This document shows, one piece after another, positions 41,425-50,704 of a stretch of DNA of 64,000 nucleotides. The DNA comes from Pachysolen tannophilus NRRL Y-2460 (lineage: Eukaryota; Ascomycota; Pichiomycetes; Alaninales; Pachysolenaceae): NCBI GenBank assembly GCA_001661245.1, contig KV454015.1:670924-734923 (forward strand), read 5' to 3'. Made by a program: the position numbers and the translations under genes. Each line of letters starts with the position of its first letter. Positions within the stretch are counted from its first letter, which is position 1. The notes below the pieces were generated by a model. That model was given only the letters and a program-made list of their open reading frames with translations, was not told the DNA's origin and made no database searches.

Positions 41425-43032
41425 ATGACTTTGGTTGATCAGAATGTTGATGATTTTTTGGATAGGGTCAAAGAGCTAGATGAGAGGAGGAAGCTTGAAG
41501 ATAAGATTAGGCGGGAGAAGTTGAGGCTGGAAGTTGAATCCAAGAAGTTACCCTATAGTAATGATGATGAAAATGGGTATTTTTCTTATTCTTCTACCAA
41601 AATTAAACCAATTGTTCCAAAAAAATCGAGTAGTTTGGCTAAAATTGTTAATGGTAGTAGTGGTATGGAGGAGTCCGTGGAGGGTGAAACTACGCTTGAT
41701 GATGATATAATTCAACTAGTAAGACCAATTGGATCAAAACATAATGGATTGGAATCAGTTACATTGGAAAAAGATTTGGTGGTAACGAAACTGGTTGTTG
41801 ATTCTGAATCTCCAATAAAGGAAAATTCTATGTCATTGCACAATATGCCCCAGCCATTGAAGTTCAAAGATACTCAGGATGTTGCTCGTACAGTGGAAAG
41901 ACTTGTGGGCCATGATCCCAAGAGAAATGTAAAATATATAAAACCAAAAGAAACTGAAGTAATTACAATTGATTCTGATGAAGAAGGAAAACTAAAACCA
42001 AAAGAAAAGCTAAAGCTAAAACCAGAGGTGAAACCAAAGCCAGAGGTGAAATCAAAGCCAGAGGTTAAACCAAAACCCATAAAGAGTGGATCATCTTCTC
42101 CATCAAGAGTTGCACGGAAACCAATAGCAGCTGCAACAAATCATTATGGACTTTTCATTCCAAAACCAGACTCGGTCACTGCAGTTTCCGCTGTTGCAGC
42201 AGCCAAGGCACCAAAGTTGAAAAGTACTATTACCGATGTAGGTGAAAGAGAACCGGATTTAGCAACTACAGCAAGATATTTGATAGCTTCTAAACCTGAA
42301 CGTATTGATTCACCTATTATTACAAGAACAATACCTCCAAAAAAGAAAGAAATAAAACCAATGGAAAAGCAAATACCTTTAAAAGAAAAACCAGAAGCTT
42401 TACAAAAATTAACAAAATTAAAACCACCAGTACCTACAAGGAAACCTTCATATAATGTTCCTGAAGCTTTATCAAAATTTAATTCTTTGAAAAAAACAGA
42501 AACTTTACCAATAAGAGGAATGAAAGTATTTGAAAAAGAAAAAGAAGATTTATTACTGAATTCAAGAAATACTTTAAGAAAAATTGATTTTAAATCACCT
42601 CAAAGAGCACATACAGCACCAGAATCAACTGTTGGTTATCATCATGAAAATTCAATACTGTCAATGCTGTCAATGCTGTCAATGCTGCCTGTTAGATTAC
42701 CTTTTGCAGATCGAAACGCAAAATACCCTTTTACAAAAGCTTCAAGCTTTGATTCAGAACAGTTACAAAACAACAAAGTCAACGAGAAATTAATCCATAC
42801 TACAAAGACAAGATCCAAGGGCCCAAAGAGAAAACTACCTTCTGCATTACGTAACAACAGTACCACAAGTATTACCAGTAATACAAGTACTACAAGCAAT
42901 ACAAGTAATACGAGCACTAAAACCACACAAAAATCACTCAAGAAACCACCTCCCATCAAATCCTCATCAAGAGTGGTTTCTGCAAAATTGGAAAACAAAA
43001 GAGTATTCTCCAATAGTGAAATATTTATATAG
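41425..43032 (+). CDS. BSP1: Bsp1-like adapter linking synaptojanins to cortical actin
   Basis: The 535-residue protein resembles Bsp1, an actin-patch and cytokinetic-ring adapter that binds synaptojanin-type phosphatases. Matching landmarks are the N-terminus DDFLDRVKELDERR, proline-rich KLKPPVPTRKPSYNVPEALSK followed by NSLKKTE, a segment with LLLNSRNTLRKIDF, and the C-terminal GPKRKLP box; S. cerevisiae Bsp1 has counterparts of each in the same order. The middle is Lys/Pro/Ser-rich and disordered, with KPKPEVK repeats near residues 190-215. A nine-base repeat encodes SMLSMLSML near residue 413. In S. cerevisiae, BSP1 (YPR171W) adjoins the JIP5 block. Confidence 0.75.
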   Translation: MTLVDQNVDDFLDRVKELDERRKLEDKIRREKLRLEVESKKLPYSNDDENGYFSYSSTKIKPIVPKKSSSLAKIVNGSSGMEESVEGETTLDDDIIQLVRPIGSKHNGLESVTLEKDLVVTKLVVDSESPIKENSMSLHNMPQPLKFKDTQDVARTVERLVGHDPKRNVKYIKPKETEVITIDSDEEGKLKPKEKLKLKPEVKPKPEVKSKPEVKPKPIKSGSSSPSRVARKPIAAATNHYGLFIPKPDSVTAVSAVAAAKAPKLKSTITDVGEREPDLATTARYLIASKPERIDSPIITRTIPPKKKEIKPMEKQIPLKEKPEALQKLTKLKPPVPTRKPSYNVPEALSKFNSLKKTETLPIRGMKVFEKEKEDLLLNSRNTLRKIDFKSPQRAHTAPESTVGYHHENSILSMLSMLSMLPVRLPFADRNAKYPFTKASSFDSEQLQNNKVNEKLIHTTKTRSKGPKRKLPSALRNNSTTSITSNTSTTSNTSNTSTKTTQKSLKKPPPIKSSSRVVSAKLENKRVFSNSEIFI

Positions 43033-43899
43033 CCCTCTTCAACCCAAATTCTTGGATTCTACCGCGTAATCTGTTTTACCCTACTTTTAGGCAGATCACG
43101 ACTTTTCCGCTGCTTTTGACAGATTCTCATTTCTGTTATTAACTAAAGGCAAAATGAAAACAAAGATCAATCAATCAATCAGTAAATAAATATATTTATA
43201 TATATTTATTAGAAACTGTAATCTCTACATGTATCCACAATCACGATATATATCTATGTAAATTAGTTTTCAAAAGTAAGAGCTATTAAAAAATTTTTTT
43301 TATCATTTCAAGACATTTTATTAGTTAAAAAAGAAATTTTTTTTTTTTTTTATTTATTTTTATTTTTATTTTTATTTTTATTTTTTTTTTATTTTTTTTT
43401 TTCGCTTGATTTAAATATAGTAATTAAAACAAGTATTCATCACGAATTAATCATCATTTAATATATTTCAACTCGCTGGACGTATTTATTTTAAAAAAGA
43501 AAAGAAGAAGAAAAAAAAACGAATATAGTAAAATTTGTCGTTTTAAAAATACACAAAATAGATAACCGGGCGTGGTATTAATTTGCTTTGTAAAAGAGAT
43601 CATCATCAAATCATTTTTTATCAACAAGTAAAATTTGGTGTTTAGAACAGATATTTATTTGGTATATCAAGCAAAAACTTTCATTATTAATTTTGTTGAA
43701 TCAAAGGTTGTTTACTCATTTTTTTCAGGAACAAAAAAAAAAAAAGAAGAGAAACATTTCTTTTTGGTGTCGATAAGAGAAAAGTTTACTGTATTTATGA
43801 CCCAGAACATATTTGAATAGCATATCATATCATTCGTTGTCTGTTTTTTTTTAATTTTTATTTTTATTTTTTTATTTTTTTTTTTCTCTTCTCTTTTAA
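43033..43899. promoter_or_regulatory. Intergenic BSP1-ANP1 with TTTTTA repeats
   Basis: No gene is seen. The region carries TTTTTA-type repeats at about 43350-43402 and 43845-43885, one CACGACT motif at 43097-43103 and A/T homopolymers. It serves as the 3' end of BSP1 and the promoter of the mannosyltransferase gene. Confidence 0.5.
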
Positions 43900-45276
43900 A
43901 TGAGTATACAAAAATCATCGGTACAGATAATTCCAATGGATTCATCGTATATATATAAACCGAAAACAGGTCCATTTTTACCGGTGAAAAGAATAGTACA
44001 TAAATATCGGCCTGTTTTTTCAATAATAACTGTGATAACGTTATTATTGTTAATTTTTAATATTTTCAAGTCATATTATGATAGATTATATTTTCCAGAT
44101 TTTACCAATACAAGTAATGCTTTTTTCTATGATTTAGGAGAATTTGATGGATTAGAAGATGGATGGCAACATGAAGAAAGAGTTATATTTTGTGTTCCAT
44201 TAAGAGATGCCGCGTCACATTTACCAATGTTTTTCGGACATATGAAAAATTTATCATATCCACATCATTTGGTTGATTTAGCATTTTTAGTTTCTGATTC
44301 TTCAGATGATACAATGATTGTTTTACAAAATCATTTGGAAGAAATTCAAAAAGATCCAAATCCTGATATGAAATTTGGTGAAATTGAAATTTTTCAAAAA
44401 GATTTTGGACAAGCAATTGGTCAAAGTTTTAGTGATAGACATGGATTTGCTGCGCAAGGTCCAAGAAGAAAATTAATGGCAAGAGCAAGAAATTGGCTTT
44501 CTTCAGTTCTGATTAAACCTTATCATTCATGGGTATATTGGAGAGATGTGGATGTTGAGACTATACCACCAACAATTATTGAAGATTTAATGCATCATAA
44601 TAAAGATGTAATAGTACCTAACGTTTGGAGACCTTTACCTGATTGGTTAGGTAATCAACAACCTTATGATTTAAATTCATGGCAAGAAAGTGATGGTGGA
44701 TTACAATTAGCAAATAGTTTAGATGAAGATGATGTCATTGTAGAAGGTTATGTTGAATATGCTACTTGGAGACCACATTTAGCTTATTTAAGAGATTCAT
44801 ATGGTGATCCAGAAATTGAAATGGATTTAGATGGTATTGGAGGAGTTTCAATTTTATCAAAGGCTAAAGTTTTCAGAACAGGACTGCATTTCCCTGCTTT
44901 TTCATTTGAAAAACACGCAGAAACTGAAGCTTTTGGTAAAATGTGTAAAAGAATGGGTTATTCTGTTGTTGGTTTACCACATTATGTAATATGGCACATT
45001 TATGAACCTTCTTCAGATGATTTGAAACATATGCAATGGATGGCACAAGAAGAAGAAAAAAATAAACAACAAGAAAAAATTAAGCAAACTTATGAGAAAT
45101 TTTGGAAGCAAGGCTTTGAAGATGTAAGTGATGAATGGAAGTTGGAGAAACCTGGAATTTATAAAAATGCAGATTTAAACAGAGAAAGGAAAATCATAGT
45201 AGATTGGGGAGAAGAAGCACCGGGAGAGGAAACCGGTAAAAATATATTAGCTAATTTTGATCCTGAGTTATCTTGA
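43900..45276 (+). CDS. ANP1: Golgi alpha-1,6-mannan polymerase subunit, Anp1/Mnn9/Van1 family
   Basis: The 458-residue type II Golgi membrane protein belongs to the Anp1/Mnn9/Van1 family of mannan polymerase subunits, which extend the outer chain of N-glycans. A transmembrane segment lies at about residues 43-60. Family motifs are CVPLRDAASHLPMFF, LAFLVSDSSDDTM, FQKDFGQAIGQ, SWVYWRDVDVE with the DxD metal site, VIVPNVWRPLPDWLG, and MDLDGIGGVSIL followed by HFPAFSFEKHAETEAFGKM. Some segments (GFAAQGPRRKLMARARNW, VEYATWRPHLAYL) are closer to Mnn9, others (SDDTM, SDRHGF) to Anp1. Linkage to YEL043W, IES6 and GLY1 homologs favours ANP1 (YEL036C). The family is certain, the paralog less so. Confidence 0.75.
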   Translation: MSIQKSSVQIIPMDSSYIYKPKTGPFLPVKRIVHKYRPVFSIITVITLLLLIFNIFKSYYDRLYFPDFTNTSNAFFYDLGEFDGLEDGWQHEERVIFCVPLRDAASHLPMFFGHMKNLSYPHHLVDLAFLVSDSSDDTMIVLQNHLEEIQKDPNPDMKFGEIEIFQKDFGQAIGQSFSDRHGFAAQGPRRKLMARARNWLSSVLIKPYHSWVYWRDVDVETIPPTIIEDLMHHNKDVIVPNVWRPLPDWLGNQQPYDLNSWQESDGGLQLANSLDEDDVIVEGYVEYATWRPHLAYLRDSYGDPEIEMDLDGIGGVSILSKAKVFRTGLHFPAFSFEKHAETEAFGKMCKRMGYSVVGLPHYVIWHIYEPSSDDLKHMQWMAQEEEKNKQQEKIKQTYEKFWKQGFEDVSDEWKLEKPGIYKNADLNRERKIIVDWGEEAPGEETGKNILANFDPELS

Positions 45277-45695
45277 AATTGTTTTATAATCATGATGCAT
45301 ATGTTTGATATTCGGAGTCTTTTTTTTTTTTATTTTTCTTTTATTTTTTTTTTGTTCTTTTTCTTCTTTTCCTTTTTCTTTTTGGCTTAAATTGTTTTTT
45401 GTTTTAGTTTTGTTGCTCTTGTCATTTTTTTTCTTTTTTTGTAAAATAGTTCTTGTTCATTTTTTTCGTTCATTATTTTCACTATTCCATTTCTTTCTCT
45501 GTTAAAAATTATTGTGGGAGGTTTAGGTAAAAAGTAATCATTTCACAAAAGATTACTAAATACCCTTATTTCTACTCTATCATTAATTTATAAAAAATTT
45601 TTATATACCATAAAATAATGCATACAAAGTGTGATAAACTGAACTATTTATTTATACACAATTAAAGTAAAATTATAGCGAGAAAAATATGCAAG
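45277..45695. other. Convergent intergenic region, T-rich
   Basis: Two genes converge on this T-rich stretch. An apparent plus-strand reading frame near 45305-45505 encodes mostly Phe and Leu from T runs and is not a gene. No other feature is seen. Confidence 0.55.
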
Positions 45696-47116
45696 TCACT
45701 CGTCACCGATTTCTTCAACTGGTTCTTCACTATCAGTTTTATTCTCTTCAATGTTATTCTTCTTTTTCTCTTTTTTCAAAAAAGATAATTTTCTCAACCT
45801 TGAACCTGAGCTTTCCTTTGAAGAAAAAGAAGAACCAGCGGCTGTATTAGTAACAGGTGATAATAAGTTTGAGATATCATTATTATTATTATTATTATTA
45901 TTAGTGTCTGTACTACTTTCTGGAATCCCTGCAGCGCTGTTTGTCTCCATCGCAACTTGACCAGCACCTGAAGTAGGAAGCGATAACGTTAACAGAGGTA
46001 CTCCTGACATTCCGCTATTACTATTGCCGTTACTAGAATTTGTTGAACTGGATGTGCTTTGAGAATTTCTTTTTGTTCTTCTAAAAAATTTCTTAGAATG
46101 AGTTGTGCTAGAATTTGTATTATTCAAATTATGCAATTCATCATTAGTATCTTCTAATTCCTCCGAAATACTTTGTGAGTTTAATGATGGATGTTTTTCA
46201 TGCTTCATAGGAGAAGAACTACCTCCAAATAAAAACCTTTTTTTCAAGAAAGAAGGAGATGTTGGTTCCCTAATTCCATCATACGATGATTGCAGATGAG
46301 ACAAAAAGGAATCTTGATTTGAAGATTCTTTCGACAAAGTTGTTGAAGACCCCTTTGTTTGGATTTTTTGAATCGAAGATGACTCATTAGAAGGAGAACT
46401 CTTAAATATGGACAATCCGTTATTTGTTTCAACAGATAAAGGATCAGAGCCCAAATGTTGGATATTAATCATTGGACTAGCATTATTACTAGGAGAACTG
46501 ATGAAATCATCAAAGCTTGGCTGGTTGGCATGATGTGACCTATTATCCATACTCAATAAAGGACTTCCATAACCACTAAGGAAACCGGAAGTATTGCCAA
46601 CTGTTCCTGCATTGCTGCTCCAAATACTGTTAAAACTGTTGAAACTAGAACTTCTTGCTCTGTTTCCAGAGCCAATTTCTCCTGGAGTGGCAGCAGCACC
46701 TAATATTTGATGTCCTAGTCCAGACACACCAAGTTGGATTGGTGATGTCTTAAGTTCCTTTATATTGGTCTCTTGTTGAGCATGATGTTTTGGGGAAGTT
46801 TTCTCCTGCAGGGTCCTATTTTGAGCATTATGTGGTGTTTTTTTGGTCATAAAATTAAAAAATTTGGAAGAAGACACAGGATTACTGGATGTGCCATGAA
46901 CCGAGCCATTGTTATCGGTAGCAAGTGTAGCCGTGGCAGGATTATCTGATGGTTCAGGTATTGCTGAATCAATAGAATTACTAATATCAGTTTTCCTACC
47001 AAAGCCAAAAGCTTTCGATAATCTCCTAGGCGAAAAAGCAGAAGGCAGCGATTGTTCAAGATTTGGAAAATGACGCCCATGTACAACAGTATCATTATTA
47101 TTATTGTTGTTATTGC

Positions 47117-47161
<45 letters not shown>

Positions 47162-49499
47162 TATTATTATGGCCATCACCACCAAAATCATGAGAAGTAA
47201 TCCCGGTCGATAAACTGCTTCTTTCCGGCGAACCCAATGAATCAAAACCAGAGGAAAATTTATTGGATAGCTCATGTGAAATGTCAGGACTTAAAAATCG
47301 AGATTCACCAGAAAAAACGTTGGTTTTATTATTGCCATTATTGCCATTACCTGGTATTTTTGGAGAACCAAGATGCACCGAACCTGCAGATATTACCGAG
47401 TCACGGTATTTTGCAGAATTAAGAGAGCTTAATTCGTTTTGTTTGGATAAAGAATTATATTGAGCCGAGTACTCTGATAGTAAGTCATTAGTAGTAGCAT
47501 TGTTAACTACATTACTATTATTGATTGAGGGATAATTTTGAGCTGTGGAGTATGAATTCACAGAAAATATGCTATCAGCCGGCAAAATTAAACTTGCAGT
47601 ACCGTTCTTATCCTGTAATTGTGAACCAAAATCAAACATTTCATTATCAGTGTAATTCAACAAAGAATTAGGTAGCATCATATCAACACTTGGCTGAGGC
47701 TCAACCTCTTTATTATTGGAAGAAGAAGGTGTCTGAGTATTCAATATATTGTTCAGACTTAAATTCAAAGCACTTTTATGCTGTGAATCTGCAGATGAAA
47801 CTGCTGGAAATAGCCAGTCACTTGGAAATGTTGTATTTGAACTGTTCTGAAATAGGGACGGTAATGTTTGTTGTTGTTGTTGTTGTTGTTGCAATTGCAA
47901 TGGCTGCTGCAGGGTTGAATTAGCAGTTACAGCCGATCCAGTACTAGTTGCAGGATTAGCATTAGCATTAGCATTAGCATTACTGTTGTTATTACTTATG
48001 ACAGATAAGTAATGATCATACTTTGTTTCTACTGGGAAACTTTGGTCATAGCTTCTCTGAAGAGCTTTATTTGCATTATCATTCAGCGAATTAATTAACG
48101 AGTTATTTTGTTCTTTTAAAGTTTCATTCAAATTTCTGGCATCAAGGTAACGTTTCTGGTATTTAAGCTGAGCAGCCCTCCACTCTGCTAATAACCGAGA
48201 ATCTTCAACAATCTCTTTGCTTATTATATCAGCCCATTCTGGAATGATTTCTTTCAAACGTTGCAAAGATATTCCACCATCTTTTTGAACATTCCCATCT
48301 CCATCTGTAGATTTTTTCAAAGTTTCAAAAATAGGCATTAACTGAGTTTTCAAAGTTTCCAATTGTTTCCTCCTCAAATTTTTCTTTTTAAAAAATTCTT
48401 CCAAATTCTGATTTTCTTGTTGAACTCTAATGATTTCCTGATTTAAATTCAGAATCTCATCTTCTAATTTTTTAAATTCGCCTTCTTCATTTTCAACTAA
48501 TCCTACATTTGTTTCATGTTTTTGATTTAGAGTAGCTTCAAATTCCTCTAATTCTTTTTTCCGTTGTTCTATTGTTCTTCTTCTGGCCTCCAATGTGGCC
48601 TTTGCTTTCTCAATCTTTAATTCAAAATTCATCTTACTATCTTCTAAATAAGTAGTCTCTTGTTTCACTGAGAGACGATTTTTATCTTCCAATTTTTTTC
48701 TTTCTCTTAAATCGTTTCTGCTTGAAATCAATATTTGTTGCTGTTCTGCGAAATCAATATCTGATTGCCGCTGCTGTTCAATAACGATACTTAACTCTTC
48801 TTGACCTGACTCCAAATAAAACCTTAAATCTTCAATATTAGTTATCTTGTTTGGAGGAGGTGGAGGAACATTGTTTGAATCAGTCTCAATAGTGTTTCCT
48901 CTGGATCTCAGATCGTTTGATAATTGCTGTCTAAAAGTATCATGTAGTTTCAAACTATCGTTAAAATCTGTTGATGAATCTAATATAGAATTTAGATCAC
49001 CTACTATCCCAATATTATTATTCTCATTCGAAGCACATTCTTTATTACCATCATTAACTGCCTTCTTACAAGTCCTCACAAACACAGGACATGACTTTGA
49101 TCGAAAATGTAAATTATTAAAAGCAACAACATCAATCTGATAATGTGTATTAGGTAAAAGATTAGTTAGCAACACAGAATTTTGATTTCCTTCAAGTCGA
49201 TATACTTGTAACCCATTCACATAAACCACATAATATCCAAGATGTTTTTTCGAATCCTTTCCATAATTCACCGCTGATAAGGTATTATCTTCTTCTTCAC
49301 TATCCACTGACGTCGTACTATCCCAGTGTATCGCTACTGAATTTTCTGTTACACTATCGGTCGAAATCTTTGGTATTACAGGAACTGATATTGACAATAC
49401 CTTGATGATATAATTCGTCGGTAATTTGAATAACAACCAAAGCCTATATATCAACCATACCAATGCCAACGACGGCAACGCTAGTTGCCATATGAACAT
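45696..49499 (-). CDS. ER membrane fibronectin-III / coiled-coil protein (YEL043W-like)
   Basis: The 1267-residue protein has an N-terminal hydrophobic anchor (residues 1-27), a fibronectin type III domain at about residues 38-143 (SVTENSVAIHWDS, YYVVYVNGLQVYRLEG, LLPNTHYQIDVVAFNN), and a long coiled coil at about 230-470 rich in Glu/Lys/Gln. The remainder is Ser/Asn-rich and disordered, with a poly-Asn tract (ATT repeats at about 47100-47160), a poly-Gln stretch near 47870-47890 and a basic, acidic C-terminus. This architecture matches S. cerevisiae YEL043W, a protein with a fibronectin fold. Linkage to IES6 (YEL044W), GLY1 (YEL046C) and ANP1 (YEL036C) supports orthology. Molecular function is unknown. 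Confidence 0.75.
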
Positions 49500-49719
49500 G
49501 ATAGATACCTATATATATACAACAATCTTATTTCGATTTAATTGAAAAATTATAACAATAATTAACTGTCCAGATAACTCAGAAAAATTGATATTTTTTC
49601 AAAAACAAAAAAAATTTTCGATTTTTTTGTAGTTGCTTGGCAATGAGAAGTTGAAATAATTGAAATTTCCATTGAAACGGGTAGATATATAGAAGGTGTG
49701 AAGTGCTGAGTATGATAAG

Positions 49720-50568
49720 ATGACCTTGGTAACAGCTGAGAGACTAGTGAAGCTTTCACAGTATAAGCATTTGCAGAATTCATGGTATTATATTGCTGCT
49801 ACTGCATTAGCTACTTGTAATCAACCAGAAGAGATTTCTAAAATTTATCATATGGCTTTACAGATGACGAAGAAAGATTTTATTGCTAATGTAGATACTG
49901 CAAATGAAGCTATAGAGTTTGGTATGAAGGTTAGGGAAATTAATGCTAGGAATTATGTTCGAACAAGGAAATATCAACTTGATGTACCTATTTTTGATTT
50001 ATCAAATACTATTTCAAAACCTAATTTTAACCTGAAATTGATAACGTTGAAGACAAAAGAGGCCTTGTTGAAATCAGTGCCCATAGGTGGATTGCCTAAA
50101 TTTATCAATGCTATGATTGATTTCCATAACTCAGTACCGGAAAATTTACTTTATGACAAAGGTTATGAATCTTGTAGATCATTTATCATTAAGCTGGATT
50201 CCATAAAGAAGGAAAGAGAAAAAGGACAAGACTTATGGAATCTTGTTTATGGAAAAATTGCTCAAAAAGTTGCTTCGAATATTTCATATTCCTCAAAAGA
50301 TTTATGGGAATTTATATTGTATCATGTTTATTCTTCTTTGCTTTCGTATGATAAATATTTAGCCAAAAATGAAACCAGCCTTGTACTTATTGCTTGCTTA
50401 ATTCCACAGGATGTAAATCCACAATTAAAGGGCCATTTAAGAGGAGCTCTTAATACAGGTTGCACAAGAGAACAAATAGAAAGTGCTAGAGATATGACCA
50501 TTGAAATCTGTCAGTGGTGTGGTGTAAAATGGAAAGATGAAGTTGCAAATTTAAAGCCAAAGCTATGA
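49720..50568 (+). CDS. Predicted peroxisomal carboxymuconolactone-decarboxylase-like protein
   Basis: The 282-residue protein looks like a member of the AhpD/carboxymuconolactone decarboxylase superfamily found in fungi (Pxp2-like). A repeat of the helical core is seen: residues 20-75 (WYYIAATALATCNQPEEISKIY and following) and residues 185-275 with LVLIACLIPQDVNPQLKGHLRGAL-type sequence. That segment resembles the 'E...l.......qm..H...AL..G.t..Ei' core of the family. A CQWC pair lies near the end, but in a different place from the AhpD redox CxxC. The final tripeptide PKL fits the PTS1 peroxisomal-import consensus. I know no S. cerevisiae counterpart. Enzymatic role is not deducible. Confidence 0.65.
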   Translation: MTLVTAERLVKLSQYKHLQNSWYYIAATALATCNQPEEISKIYHMALQMTKKDFIANVDTANEAIEFGMKVREINARNYVRTRKYQLDVPIFDLSNTISKPNFNLKLITLKTKEALLKSVPIGGLPKFINAMIDFHNSVPENLLYDKGYESCRSFIIKLDSIKKEREKGQDLWNLVYGKIAQKVASNISYSSKDLWEFILYHVYSSLLSYDKYLAKNETSLVLIACLIPQDVNPQLKGHLRGALNTGCTREQIESARDMTIEICQWCGVKWKDEVANLKPKL

Positions 50569-50704
50569 GAAAGAAAAAAAAAAAAATAATCACCAATTTC
50601 ATTAATTCATTCATAATCATTCATCTATTATACACATTTTCAAATTTAAAAAAAAAAAAAAGAATTAGAAATTAAATAAATATATACGCATTGCCATTAC
50701 TGGG

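Noticed and set aside
45305-45505. Phe/Leu-rich frame in a convergent spacer
   Set aside because: Driven by T runs, no family resemblance.
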